DNA of 64,000 nucleotides from Glandiceps talaboti. Its lineage: Eukaryota; Hemichordata; Enteropneusta; Spengelidae. The notes beneath the pieces are model-generated. The model saw only the letters and a list, made by a program, of their open reading frames with translations, was not told the DNA's origin and did no database searches. The stretch's first letter is position 1. Each line of letters begins with the position of its first letter. This document shows, piece by piece, positions 33,701 to 45,629 of the stretch. The stretch lies in contig NC_135561.1 in NCBI RefSeq assembly GCF_964340395.1, positions 21,818,486 to 21,882,485 on the forward strand, written 5' to 3'. The position numbers and the translations under genes are program-made.

Positions 33701-35952
33701 CAATTCTTTTTGATCGCCATTGCATTCATGATGTAAAGCATGTGCGTCAATGATAGATACAATTTTCATAGGACTTGTCAGTGATGTTATATTTCCATTA
33801 TAAATGGAACGATAGATCCAAGGACTGAAGCATAACTGAAGTCAACATTCGACCTTTACTGGTTATCTCTTATATGAAAATTAAATAAACGTCTTACAGG
33901 ATAATTTGCCATGGCCAGATGTTCAGCTTATGTACTTCCCAGGATTCTATCTTGGTGGAAGTGATGAAAAAGAAATACTTCGCTTTGATGATAAGTAAGT
34001 ATGAATGGCCAACAAAAAGAATGTAGTTTTTCGTACACAAGTTTTTAATAGTCCACACATCTAATGTTAGAGTATTGTAATTGATGTGCTTTTATGTGAA
34101 CTACATCGCAAATTAAATGTTTAATTTTACATTTTATATCAAGTGAGGGACCCGGATGATGTTTGTTTCCTAAATGTTCTTCTTTGTGTCCTAGGTTCGA
34201 CGGAGCATTACATTACACAAATGTGACCAAAGAAGATATGTTAGCCAAAGAAGGACTGACATTTATGCCTGGTTTGTTACACCCAAAGAGCGTTGGAAAT
34301 ATCAAGCTGAAAAGTACCGATCCCATCGAACCTCCATTAATGGATCCACACTATTTAGAGGACCAAGACGATGTGGAAACTATAATACGGGTATGTCATT
34401 ATCTGCAGGGCCCGGATGTTGGTTCTGCGCACTGAAGGTCGCAGTGTACGCAGAAGTAGGTTGTATTACCGAGGTCTGAAATCCTCATAGCTGAACAGTA
34501 TAGTTTTCAGTGAAATGCTAAAATACGGTCGAAATCAATAATTTGGACATCTTTTGAGGCAATGTGCAACGTGATATTGAAAATGAACCACCATCTGACA
34601 CCACACCAACTGAATGTTCACTTTGGTATGGGGAAAATATTCACTTGCGAAAAGAAAATATATAAACATTACTTTGCATGAAGGATTAAACCAGTACAAA
34701 GCTGCTGTCCCGATTGGAGTTTTCTACCCATTAATATATTTGCATAATTTTCAAAGTTGATGTAGATTTTTGTTGTTTTTCAAATTCATCTAGGGCATAC
34801 GATTTATCCAAAAGCTTGTAAGTACAAAGGCCATGAAAGACGCTGGGTGAGTAACTTTTGTTTATTTACTGAACGTATTTGTAATAATTTGATAAATATT
34901 AAAATACGACCAGGAATTTCATTAATAATAATTAAATACAAGGGACTGGGCAGTGTATTAATATATTATTTATGTATGCAGTATGAATAAGAAAACACTT
35001 TGAAGTGTTCCAAGTATTCAAGTGCATTAATATCACTGAAATGCCATATCGATACCGCTGACATTATGTTACTCGAAAATAATATTTTTCCAAACATCCG
35101 ATTAAACGTTGTATGGAGTAAAATAATTGAAACCACATAGGGTGGAATATAGCGTCAACTCTAGGATTGTTTAACTTACTTTACTATATATTCTCCATAG
35201 TATCACCATGGAATATTACAAGTTCGACAACTGCGATCATGAGTTGGACAGTGACGGCTATTGGGAACACGTGATCAGACACATCACTCGAACAATATGG
35301 CATTTGTGTGGTACTTGTAAAATGGGCGCCAAGGATGACCAAACAGCTGTTGTAGACCCTTCGTTAAGGTCAATTTATTTCCATTTTATCATACATTAAA
35401 ACGAATTATTTCATTCAAGACATGCAAAACTTGTGCATGCTTATTTGTTTGTTTTTGGAATATTTTGAAATTTATGATCAAAAGGCGGGTTTTATCCTAC
35501 GGTCATTGATTGTAATCTATGGCCATCAGCCCGAAAAAAACAACAAGTGTATTCTTACATTTACTTCTTCCATGTAGAAAATACCATTTCTACTGCAAAT
35601 CAGCTGTCTCTATCTTTCATAATCTTAATCAGTATCTGTGTAGTATTATCAAACGATTGTGAATAATCAAAACATGAGGTTTCATTTTCATTTCATTGAA
35701 TATTTCTAAAGAAAGTAATCGCGTGGAGTAATCATGAGGGAACATTCATCAGACGGATTTGCAATAATTATCAAGTATGGACTGCTCATATTGAAATCTT
35801 ACATTTTTTTTCCATACAGAGTTCGTGGTTTATACAACGTCCGCGTCATCGATGCGTCCATCATGCCGCACTTGCCGTCAGGAAATACAAATGCACCTAC
35901 AATTATGATTGGTGAAAAGGGTGCAGATTTGATCAAGAAGGGCAAAAAATGA
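27019..35952 (+). CDS. GMC-family FAD oxidoreductase (choline dehydrogenase-like), complete, 15 exons
   Basis: Exons: 27019-27210, 29415-29480, 29953-30098, 30335-30435, 31376-31425, 31675-31800, 32179-32295, 32768-32860, 33257-33310, 33536-33595, 33900-33994, 34195-34390, 34794-34846, 35201-35368, 35820-35952. They total 1650 nt, 549 residues plus TGA, with all phases matching. The N-terminus [17 protein letters not shown] is the FAD-binding Rossmann motif (GxGxxG), with EAGP after the second strand. [14 protein letters not shown] is GMC signature 1 and [18 protein letters not shown] is signature 2. The active-site His is in [10 protein letters not shown] (about residue 484) and the paired Asn in PSGNTNAPT (about 528). 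Length and motif order fit a flavin-dependent alcohol or choline dehydrogenase-like enzyme; the substrate is unknown. No signal or mitochondrial presequence precedes the FAD motif, so a cytosolic location is likelier than that of classic mitochondrial CHDH. Confidence 0.95.
27530..27845 (+). repeat. Diverged tandem units of about 100 bp in GMC intron 1
   Basis: GGTTGATTATCAAACA followed by TAGAAAGAAAA and a GACCCA or GGCCCA block recurs about four times with many substitutions. Confidence 0.6.
28937..29361. mobile_element. MITE-like element with long terminal inverted repeats
   Basis: The left end (ACCCAATCTGTGAAATTG, CCAATTCATGAAATG, AACTTTGCCCA) is mirrored at the right end (GGGCAAAGTTACATG, CATTTCATGAATTGG, GATTGGGTGAACATAT) for about 75 bp. 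The interior of about 280 bp is AT-rich and non-coding. Edges are approximate and the target duplication is unclear (perhaps TA). Confidence 0.7.
30162..30231 (+). repeat. (CA)n microsatellite
   Basis: Pure CA dinucleotide repeat in the intron after GMC exon 3. Confidence 0.98.
30623..30858 (+). repeat. (CA)n, (GACA)n and (CATA)n compound microsatellite
   Basis: A CA-rich tract passes into GACA units and then about 18 CATA units, in the intron after GMC exon 4. Confidence 0.95.
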
Positions 35953-36015
35953 AGAAGTTATGCAGTGAATCGGAGGTTGTCTTTCTTTTGTAAGGGCCCC
36001 TTTGAACCTATAAAA

Positions 36016-36021
36016 AATAAA
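36016..36021 (+). terminator. Polyadenylation signal AATAAA of the GMC gene
   Basis: AATAAA lies 64 bases after the TGA. It is the first canonical signal downstream and sits at a usual 3' UTR distance for a short 3' end. Confidence 0.55.
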
Positions 36022-37903
36022 CATTGCACATTGTTACTATTTCAAATATATATGAATTTGAAAGTTGTAATGTACTTTCTTACTAACCTTCTACAATACT
36101 GTAGTTTACTTAAAGCCTTACTTTAATTCTGTGTTTCTAATGACCCGGCCAACCCTAAATTCGTTCACTCTGACGATTTTTTTAATCGATGCCCTCTACG
36201 GTAGTATTAGAAAAATCACAACAACGTCACTGATTGTCAGATGGAAACAATCACGTATCTGAGCAAAAGTTATCATATATTGCTGAAATTTGGGGAAATT
36301 AATAACACATATGGCTAAAAGTTTCCTTATGATTTTAAATTATTTCTACGTCATTCAGACTTGTTAAAATGTAATTATGAACTGAAAGTATCAACGACAT
36401 GTACTCCTATACTGTGTTCATTTTTAATCGACAAACACACCATTTTGAAGATGTTACGTCGAGAATCATAGAATTAAGTACGGGCGGGCGCCCTAATAGA
36501 TGTTGGCTCATCAATTACCTCGTTCATCATAGATATTAAAACTATATAGATTATGTTAATGTTACATTAATGAAACAAGTGACGCGGACACAGGGTTGGG
36601 ATAAACGAGGCGAGTGTAACCTCAAACAGGCGTCGTAACAACCTGTCTCCAGATGCCAATCGCACGATCGAGAAGCATTTAAAAATGAATTGAAAGAGTT
36701 AATATATACAGACGGGTAATTTTAATTAATTTTGTATTTCTTTATGTTTATTGTATTTTCCTCATTGTGTAAAGGTAATGTGTAATTGTTATTGTGATGT
36801 ATGGTACACGTTTTGTTCAATCATTTATTGTATTTTATCAAGGTCGTCCTGTTATTGGGCTAAGCCTGTTGGATGATGAATGAACAAAATAAAATAAAAA
36901 ATCTGGAGGAGGATGCATGGTACCTGAATGAGGCCGTCACATACAGAAGCCCACATGGCATCGTGGCGGCCTATCCGCCGAGGGTCAAGGTCTTTATGAC
37001 CCTGACGTGATAGGGCGGCGTGGTACCACTGTGGAACCCACATGCACTGTAGTAACAACCCCCCAAATTGAAGTAATGCATGATATGAAGCAAATACAGA
37101 CAATAAATGCAGATTATGAGTGCGAAGTCTCGAACGTCAAGCTGGTTACAATATAATCTACACTACAAGTTCGAGGTCACTGTCGTAAACTGTATGTGCA
37201 AAACGGCAACCAGTCACAACGTAATGGTCACAAAATATGTCAACACACTACTACTACGAAGTCACTACAGCGTAACTGACAAAAGAAAATGACTACCAAC
37301 TACAAGTTCAAAGTCACTATCATAAACAATCACGAAAACGGTTACCAAATACAAGTTCAATCAAGAATGTTCGCGCAATAAACCTGAATACACAAGCAGT
37401 TGCGAAAGGTCCAGATAAGTGTCAAAATTGTATTGGAATGTCCATGTGTTGTTATGTTTCACGCAAGAATGTACATAGAGAGATAAATTCAGAAATAGAA
37501 TCTGTAAACCTGGACGAGCCATAAAACGGATGCATGACTGCAAATGAATACAAATGGGGGCAATATCTTGTCCCTACATTGTGTAGCAAGCATTAGTTGA
37601 GGTGGTATATGTGAAAACTTAAGTGAATGAGCGTAAATTGTACAGACTGAATCATGCACCTAAGAGCAAGCAAATATGTGTTCCAAAGGTAAAATGTACT
37701 GGGTTAAAAGTCTGATGAACATATTTCAAAGTCTTAAATTCATGTTAGAACATGGGTAATCTATACTCTATGTACACAAAGCTGGTCCTAAGGTAAAGTC
37801 AAACGGATAATGGGCGAGTCGAGTGTTCAGATTCAAAATGTCCTCCGCATCAAAGTCCGAGGCAAGTGTGACTTCGTGAAGTTCCTCTTGGCAATCCACA
37901 CGA
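36022..37903. other. Non-coding stretch, probably including the 3' end of the DIRS-order element
   Basis: No gene is visible. At 36900-37090 lies a GC-richer segment with stem-like sequence (CGCCGAGGGTCA and GACCCTGACG...GGCGGCG). At 37107-37360 there are diverged repeats of ACAAGTTC followed by AGTCACT. These may belong to the terminal structure of the minus-strand retroelement, but I cannot match them to its other end. Confidence 0.35.
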
Positions 37904-38880
37904 TTATCGGGCTCCACTGAGAATACGCGGGACTGTTTTTATAAGCGATTCCGGCGTCGAAATGTAGACTTGATAATCGTCACTTTTCCATCTCCCAAGT
38001 GCTTTGATAAGCCAATCGGGTAGGTTGGCCTCCGCTGCCGTTGTGGCAGCACCGCTTCTGAAGCTGTGGGTAGCATATAAATGGGCTTGTTCGATACCTG
38101 CCTGCGACAGTAACCGTCTTAGATGTATGTTAAGGTTGTGGCACGTGAAGAGCAGGCCATTTTGAAACTTGAACGCTGGATGCGCAGGGAGTGTTGGGGA
38201 AGCCCGTTGATACTTGGTGTAGGCTCGAACAGCACAAATTGATGATGACGTCGAGGCAATCATAATGGTGCATCCACGTCAGAATGGGTCTGTTTGTGAC
38301 GCCTTTAGATGGACGTGTAGATCGGCACCAATCGTAATGTCACGCGTGAGGAGTGATTGCTGTACGTCAAAGCTGTGGGGATTCGGAGCTGTAAATTCAC
38401 TCACACGCAAGAAACCGAAGAAGGCAATTGTGAAAGCAGACCACAACATGAGTTTATCTATGGGATGGAGGTCTGGGTGTGTTTGCAGAGATCCCTTGAG
38501 TCGTCGAAGTATGCTAATAGTAATGGGGAGTCGAGTCCGACATGCTTCGCCTGATGAACGTTTAATGCCCTGGAGTGCTCGGTGCAGCAATATGTTTTCA
38601 GCGATGTGATTAGCGAACCCAGCCTCCTCATGCATGTGGCAGATTGCAGAGATGTACACCTTGATGGTTTTGTATGAGAGACCTCTTTGTGCCAAACTCG
38701 TAGCGAACAGGATCACGGTAGGTGTGGTCAGCGGTAGCATTGTACAACCGTGAGCACTACAGAATTGGTGAAAGATTGACTGACCTGTTTGGTATGTTCG
38801 ACGCGTTGATTTGGAAATGCTATTGTGAATATATTCAACGGCTTGGGTTACAAGCTGCTGCGTGCGACAGTCAGTCGTTG
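37904..38880 (-). pseudogene. DIRS-order element tyrosine recombinase, one nonsense codon
   Basis: Continuous frame except for TGA at 38279-38281. The N-terminal SAM-like part (TQQLVTQAVEYIHNS, TYQTGQSIFHQFC) precedes the catalytic part. Visible signature residues are Arg in FFGFLRVSEF, His and Arg in ATHSFRSGAA, Trp in LGRWKSDDY, and a Tyr in YQVYI. The stop sits where a CGA-to-TGA transition in a CpG context would fit (next codon CGT). Both halves are in the same frame, so this is a nonsense change and not a frameshift. Confidence 0.9.
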
Positions 38881-39487
38881 ATCCCTGTCTGAGATAAAGT
38901 TTACAGGATTCAGGTGGTTAGGAATTGTTGCCTGAACTGGTTCTGCCCGGGGTGCTAATGTTTTGAAACTGTGTACCTGTAGGCGAGATAGAGAGTCAGC
39001 AATGGAATTGTCAGTTCCAGGAATGTGAGCAACAGTAAAATGGAAGTTGCCTTGTGCGGCTATGAAGAAAATTCTACGAACGAGTGACATGATGTAAGGG
39101 CAGCAAGATGAGCCTTTCTTCCAGATCTTAACAACTGAATCATTATCACAGTGAAACAGAATACGACGCCCATGCCAAAGGTGCCCCCAAATTGAACATG
39201 AAATGAATATAGGGAACATCTCTTTCCATTCAATTGAGAACTGAAGTTGGTTAGGCCAAGGTAACATGAACCATTGACCTTTGTAATACCCTCCGCAACC
39301 TAGCGTGCCGGATGCATCGGTGAATAGCTCAAACTCAGGAGATGGTATCCAGTTGGCATAGAGGAATGAGGCGGATCCGTTCCATGATGGTAGAAAGTCA
39401 ATCCACCATTGTACGTCTAGACAAATTCCGTGTTGAGATGAATTGAGTCCTGTAATCCAGGGACGGTGGTACTGGTGTCGATCATTC
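38848..39487 (-). pseudogene. DIRS-order element RNase H domain
   Basis: Continues the RT polypeptide after the one-base frame change. The catalytic carboxylates are visible in FTDASGTLGCGG (Asp), IEWKEMFPI (Glu), FHCDNDSVV (Asp) and HIPGTDNSIADSLSR (Asp). It ends at a TAA at 38848, overlapping the start of the recombinase frame. Confidence 0.85.
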
Positions 39488-40649
39488 AGCGGAGGAAGAT
39501 TCTCCCTGCTGGAATGCATTTGCATGCGAAGCTTAGTGTACCGATTAGAGATAACAGTTCTTGCTTTGTGCAAACGTGACGCTTGAGCCAGGTGGGAAGT
39601 AATTGCGTGAGCTCGTTATACTTGTCGAGGGGGAGTCTCAGTGTCATGGTGGTTGTGTCCAACTCAATGCCCAGAAAGGTATGGACTGGTGTAGGGCCTT
39701 CTATCTTTTCAATGGCAAGAGGGACGCCTAGGTCATCACACGTTGTAATCATAGAGTTCAACAGGTGGTGGCAGTTGTTGGTATTGGGCGCCCCTGCAGC
39801 TAGGTAGTCGTCCAGGTAATGTAACAGGTCTGATGATTTTGTCCTGTTGCAGATTATCCACTGGATGGCGTCAGCAATTTGGTTGAACAGGAACGGAGCT
39901 GATCGCAGGCCAAATGGAAGTACTCTGTCGAAGAAATAAAACCCCTTCCATTGGAACCCAAGCAAGTGCCAGTCTTCTTTTTGAACGGGACAGAGGCGGA
40001 AGGCATGTTTAATGTCGATTTTGGCAAGTAGGGTTCCTTTGCCATGTTTTTGAATCATGGCAACGACATCGTCAACGTGAACATATGATAAGGAGTATTG
40101 TTCTTTGTCTATGTAATGGTTGACAATGTCTGAAGTTGGTTGTGATAAGTCCATGGTAATGCGATGACCTCCTGTTTTTTTGGGACACAGACCAAGTGAG
40201 TTGAGTACAAAGTTCTTTAACGGTGGTGATACGAAGGGGCCAATTGTGTGGCCTAATGCAATTTCCTTATTGATGGCTTTGGTGATAGTGTCTGGATTTG
40301 AGAAAGCAGATTTTGCATTGCGAGTGTATCTGGGATGTTGTGGGCCAGTAAATCCAAGACTAGCCCCATGTGAGATCAAATGCAATATTGATGCAACGAA
40401 TGTCTTGTCCGGGTGTTCGTGCAGAGCTGCGGAGAAAGCATGGAGTTTGAGTGGGGTGGTTGGATACAGTGTTCTTAACGAAGCTGCAGTGGATATTCTA
40501 CCCACAAAAGGGCTGCAGGGTATGATTTTGTTGCCCTCCATTACGGTTACGGTGTTGGTGAGCGCCATGGTCGTTAGCGTTGCATGAGGTACATTGGTGC
40601 AAACGTCCGTTTTGACACGGGTCAGCACATTGACCACGGTTAAAGGCAC
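39486..40649 (-). pseudogene. DIRS-order element reverse transcriptase domain
   Basis: An open frame of 387 codons. Motif A is AKIDIKHAFRLCPV, motif B is LPFGLRSAPFLFNQI, and motif C is LLHYLDDYLAAG with the catalytic Asp pair. FLGIELDTTTMTLRLP and LIGTLSFACKCIPAGR match the C-terminal thumb side of this RT type. The frame ends prematurely at TGA 39486-39488, one base out of register with the RNase H frame. A one-base deletion next to CTCCGC explains this. Confidence 0.9.
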
Positions 40650-41154
40650 GGCATACTTGTGACAATCTGGGTTGGCTGGAGTCCTGGTTGTGTTGTTTGT
40701 TTACCCATACATATGGATTGCTGTGCTGTTTGCATTCAGATTTCCTGTGACCTTTGATGATGAGATGGGGATGCTGCTGGAAATGGGTGAAGTCAAGTGT
40801 TGGATCAGGCAGGCTCCAGTCAGTCTGGTTTGGATACCTTGCTGCATTCAGTCTGAACATTTTGTCATATCCCAACCATGCTTCTAGTTGGTAAACCTCG
40901 GCTTTAGATGCAATGAACCGGTTGTAGTTTACAAGTGGAATGGCTTCCTGGGGAAAGAAGAAAGAGCGGTATGCCTGGAAGGTGGCGAAACATTGTGACC
41001 ATAATTCGGAGGAGTCTATGTTTTTCTTCCTCTTGTGCGTCGTGAAGGTGGCTATGCCCGGTTGACTTGGGTCAAATGAGATGTGAGTTCTCGTACCTTG
41101 GGTAGCAGTGGGTTTGAGTGTGTCAGGATGTAAATCACTAAGTTCAATGAACTT
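40498..41154 (-). pseudogene. DIRS-order element ORF1 (Gag-like)
   Basis: Open from just after a TAA at 41155-41157 to a stop at 40498, about 218 codons, with no early ATG. The N-terminal start may therefore be missing or non-ATG. The C-terminal part has a Cys/His cluster (VCRAFNRGQC, PCQNGRLHQCTSC, HGAH) of the kind seen in Gag-like ORFs of DIRS and Ngaro elements, presumably nucleic-acid binding. A TATAAAA string lies just upstream of the open frame. The 3' end overlaps the RT frame by about 150 nt. Confidence 0.7.
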
Positions 41155-41159
41155 TTATA

Positions 41160-42651
41160 CCCCGGTTAGCAAGCAATGGGAGGAGAGATTGGTCCACATA
41201 AGGTAGGTGAAGGCTCGCCGGGGGAACTACAGGAGCTGTGACGATGTTGTGATGCATCGTAGAGGTGATGTTGGTGATCGGAGCTGGATAGCCTATGGGC
41301 GCTGATTATGTAATACATAATCAGTCATATATAGTCAATCACAAAATATACTCTCAGATTATACAGACGGGAACAGTTCAATACTTTATAGAATCATAGC
41401 TGATACATTCCAACAAGATATTCTAGTACTACTAACTAACTAATAAAACTATGATTACCACATTAGCCATATCTTTCCTTAGACTGAGACCGACTGACAG
41501 GGTTCCTGTGATATGAAATCCTTAGGATGGCGATACATTGGCAAAATAGTATATGATAATTGATTCAGTTCGGCGATGGTTCATATCTTAAACTGTCATG
41601 ATCTGTAGTTCGAGACCAATGGTTCTTGATTTTTGAATTCCCTATTAAGTTCTTCGAAAGAGATTAAAGATGAGCTTTATGACATAAGGTTGACTGAACT
41701 TTGGTCTTCTTGCCACCTTAAATTAATAAAACGTCTAGTGCACGAATTTAGTCTCCAAACATACATTCCACAGCTGAGTTCCACTTTACCTACGATTGTC
41801 CCTTCTGTCCAGATACGATACACGTATTCAGTTCACTAAACGACCTTGTATTCGGTACTGACGTATTTGATAAAGTGTATGTATTCAAGTAGGTGTTCCA
41901 GACAGAAAGCGTCGACACCAAGTGTACTTTGTAATGGACAGCAGAAAAAGTCGTGAACCTGGTGGATACGGAATATTGGAGGTTATTTTTCTTAGGGAAT
42001 GACTCAAATGGTTCTTCCCCAGACAATTTTAACATACTGCTAGATTCTGATATCACGGTCATTCACATAATATCATCTGTCTAATATTTACCTAAAGTGG
42101 GCGTAACCAGTGTGAGTGACATGTGCAAATGAGCGGATCATCCAATCATGAGTCAGTAAATAAATCTCCTGTACATGTATAGTGACAACTAGTAATAAGA
42201 GGGGGTGGGTGGGGACAATGTTTAGGAAGAATTTCAACCTCTGGAATTCAGGCTTTGAAGTATGAACTTGTGAAAACGCCTGAGAATACTGCCAAAGGCT
42301 ATAGTAAAGCATTACCTTCGACATATGGTTTACACATTTTAGAAAAGAATACCGTCAGATTGCTTACTGCATAGATGTTGGCGATGGTGGCATCATCCGC
42401 GGTCCTAAAAATAGTCATTTCAAGTTCAATTTCAGCTCGTTTCCGGAAGGTACAAAGAAAGTCTTGTGAAATGATGACGTCAGTTGGCTAACATATGAAA
42501 GGTAAAGAGGCGGATTTTGAGATAAAGAATTGCAGTCGTGTACATAGTTTTGAAAGTACTAGTAGCTCCTTCAATCATTTTCCCAGAATCCTTTGAGATT
42601 CTCAAAACTGAACATCGATATCCCTGACAAGTTGTTACACTTGCTACCAAC
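41160..42651. other. Intergenic stretch, no gene seen
   Basis: Contains a short palindrome at about 41311-41324 (GATTATGTAATACATAATC) and otherwise unique AT-rich sequence. The 5' end of the DIRS-order element probably lies in its first 200 bases. The last 100 bases may be the 5' UTR of the SLC7-like exon. Confidence 0.4.
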
Positions 42652-43195
42652 ATGTCTGAATTAACGCCTCAAACAAGTTCGCAGAACAACATGGAAGAAG
42701 TCGATAGAAACTTGGGTACAACAAATGGAAGCAAGATACTGAAGAATGGCAAGAGCAATGATGGGGAAGATAACGTATCTGACAAAGTGGTGTTGAAACG
42801 ACAACTCAGTCTATTCTTTTGCGTTATGATTATCGTCGGTACAACTATCGGATTGGGCATTTTCATATCACCCAAAGGGGTTCTTCATAATTCAAAGTCG
42901 GTAGGTTTGTCGCTAGTTGTCTGGACTTTGAGTGGTATATTGTCAATCCTATGTGGACTAACATAAGCTGAGCTTGGCACCACATTTGGCAAATCAGGTG
43001 GAGATTATGCGTATATCCACGAGGCTTTTGGTCCATTACTCGCATTTTTGGTCGTCTGGATCAAGTTCATTATCTCAGGACCAGTAGGAGGTGCTATCCT
43101 GTCCATTACCTTCGCAACGTATCTGATGAAACCATTCTTTTTAGAGTGTGAAGTCCCAAAGATGGCGGTGATGATGGTCGCCGTGCCCTCTACAA
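42652..43195 (+). pseudogene. SLC7-type amino-acid transporter light chain, 5' exon with in-frame stop
   Basis: ATG at 42652 begins a hydrophilic N-terminus of about 48 residues, then VVLKRQLSLFFCVMIIVGTT, GLGIFISPKGVLHNSKSVGL and LVVWTLSGILSILCGLT. After the stop at 42964-42966 the same frame continues with AELGTTFGKSGGDYAYIHEA and FGPLLAFLVVW. This is the conserved first quarter (about TM1-TM4) of heteromeric amino-acid transporters of the LAT/b0,+AT group. The TAA replaces the Tyr of the usual CYAELGTT motif. A GTAAGT donor follows at 43196. None of the remaining family sequence is visible over the next 16 kb, so this is a dead fragment or a gene with an assembly or sequence error. Confidence 0.8.
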
Positions 43196-44365
43196 GTAAG
43201 TATTAGGTGACCGAATTCAAGCGGTAGCCTTCCTTTTGTACACGTTGTTCTTATATTTATTAAACACCCTTTCAAACATTTATACAGGATAAGCTATTGA
43301 AAGTTGCCAAAACAGACAGATCATTGATCAAATCATATAATAAAATGGCATAACATTCATATTCGTGACAATTCTTCAACATCTAAAATATATAACATTT
43401 GTGATTAAATTTGTCAGATACAATAAATGTCGCTTATCATTTTGATCAAGAGCAAAGCAATCTTTCAAAATATTATTTTTTGACGTACAGCAACACTCAC
43501 TTTAGATTCCATCAATTAATTGGGAACTTACAATCCAGACTGAGATGCTCAGATGCAAAGGACTATGGGATTATCTGTGGTTATCGTAATACCTAATCTG
43601 GAGCTACTGATAAAATTAACCCCCCACAATGGTCAGGGTAACTCTGAATTGTGGTTTGTTTTGTGGTTACAAACAATGTCTCAACATTGTTTACAATGCT
43701 GATTGATTAGTATTTATAACCACATTTCCCGTGATGCAACATTCAACATGGCGGGTTTGCATGTTCCCTATTGGGACAACATGATTTGATTAAATTATAT
43801 ATTAACAAGGTGTGTGTAAAGAAACCACGATTACGAATAAAGTTATCTTTTCTATGCCCATGTGATGCTTTGTAGGATATAATATTCTCTTTTTTTTAAC
43901 GTCCTCATTGTTAATGTGGTATGTTGGATTCCAGAGACCAAATGTTCTGATTGTTTGCTTTGCCCCCATACGCAATTGTCTAAGATTAAAGATTGACATT
44001 ATGTGTCTAACATTGTTACTTTCTCTATTTCTACATGGGGGATTGTTTACCTAGTTCTAAATGTGTTGAAGCATGTTCTTCGTCCCTTTGTCCTTGCACT
44101 CGACATGTGTCAGAAATAAACTGTTGTACATACTCAAATAGTATTGTAGGTTAGAATGCGAATTCCTATTTATCTGAACTGTGCAACCTACCCTGGAAAA
44201 CTTTAACCTTTAAAGAATATACCCCAAGTATTTGCAGTGAAGATGTTCATCACTATAATAATGGTTGGCTGGTAAATTCGTTTTTGGGCAAGACGTTGGA
44301 GAATGTCTGGCCAACAGATTTGAAAACAAACTGTCAATACTCCTTCTTATGTCATACAGTTTACC
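43196..44365. other. Non-coding stretch, no gene seen
   Basis: Unique AT-rich sequence after the SLC7-like exon. I looked for further transporter exons (AYANLW-, GWNQLNF- or DPVF-type motifs) and saw none. Confidence 0.4.
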
Positions 44366-44485
44366 AAATCTGATTAAAATCCGATGTAGATGTCGGCTAA
44401 TCGTTCATTGCTTGTTTCTGTGATCGCGAAGGTTCACTCACCGCGAGGTGAGTGAACCTGCGCGATCACAGAAACAAGTGTAATT
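44366..44485 (+). mobile_element. Dispersed repeat B containing a 32-bp-arm hairpin
   Basis: 44366-44412 repeats 23572-23618. The hairpin follows: left arm 44411-44442, loop GCGA, right arm 44447-44478, one mismatch. The sequence then resumes ATTTTACC as at 23619. The hairpin therefore looks like an insertion (or internal part) missing from the other copy. Confidence 0.75.
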
Positions 44486-45103
44486 TTACCCCTTTCATAT
44501 ATAGTTGGCTAAATACGTCAATATTAACGATATTATCGACATTTCATTGTATTCTGATATAAATATTCGGAGACATAACTCGGGAAACAAATGCCTGTGG
44601 TCTAATAGGTGTTAGTGACACAGAATTCAAAAGCTTTCAGAGAGAACAACCACAAGTCTTCATTTAAACTTGATCACAAGAAGAAAGACACTGCGCTCAG
44701 CAAATATATTTGGCACCTAAAAGACAGCAAAACCAATTACGACATACACTGGTCAGTTCTCAAGCAGGCTTCCTCATACTCAAATGTTACCAAACGATGT
44801 CAACTATGTCTCTGGGAAAATATTTTATTATAACTGCCGACAAATCAACGACCTTGAACAGCAGAACTGATTTAATCAGTAAATGCCGGTGTCTGCACGC
44901 TAACAAGTTCTTACTTAATAATACGTAACCTTTGTTTTCAATTTTTTTGTGTACACACAGCCATAAGTTATGTACATAAAGCAGAATGTACAGCCAACGA
45001 CTACTATTACACCCTACTATTACACCCGACGATCCTTCTGGTGAAACGGTCTGTAGTGTAAATCCATAATGTAATATCAGACTCGACTTCTTTCATTTGT
45101 ATG

Positions 45104-45211
<108 letters not shown>

Positions 45212-45629
45212 CATGTATATATGTTTAGTATATGGTAATATATGTACAAGGTTTAAACACCAATAACTAGTCACTGTACATGTTAATGAGAGGTGTGTAC
45301 CAACAAATAAAGTGTACAGTTAAACAAATATATTTTATAATACTAACAGTAAATTCAGTATACAATATTATGTCTTACAAATCAGCTAGTGTAGCTTTAA
45401 CAGTCAACTAAAATTCCTACTACATGTGTATTTAAATAAGATGACAACAAATTTAAGGCAAAATTATATGCCATTGACAAAATATATTTCCAAAAAATAA
45501 TAAAAGAAAACAAAATACCATGCTTTAATTCAAAAAAAAATATTTCATAGCATATCTTCTAGCTTTCAGAGAGAACAAAAAATAAATCCTATGCTGTGTT
45601 TACCAGAAACCATACTTACACCAAGTAAT

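Larger units (their letters stand above)
37904..41154 (-). mobile_element. DIRS-order (tyrosine recombinase) retrotransposon, degenerate copy
   Basis: On the minus strand, in order: Gag-like ORF with a Cys/His motif, reverse transcriptase, RNase H, tyrosine recombinase. RT plus RNase H plus a tyrosine recombinase instead of a DDE integrase defines the DIRS order. Adjacent coding segments lie in different frames and overlap, as is usual for the group. I see no methyltransferase segment, so Ngaro-like or Pat-like placement is open. No split direct or inverted terminal repeats could be found, so the limits given are only those of the coding part. Two lesions (39487 region and 38279) make it non-autonomous, but the copy is young. 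Confidence 0.9.

Noticed and set aside
37904-38263. Frameshift between the two halves of the recombinase
   Set aside because: Both halves are in the same frame; the break is a single TGA at 38279-38281.
38265-38609. Plus-strand open frames across the recombinase and RT of the DIRS-order element (also 40180-40587)
   Set aside because: They overlap minus-strand frames with clear RT, RNase H and recombinase motifs and show no motifs of their own.
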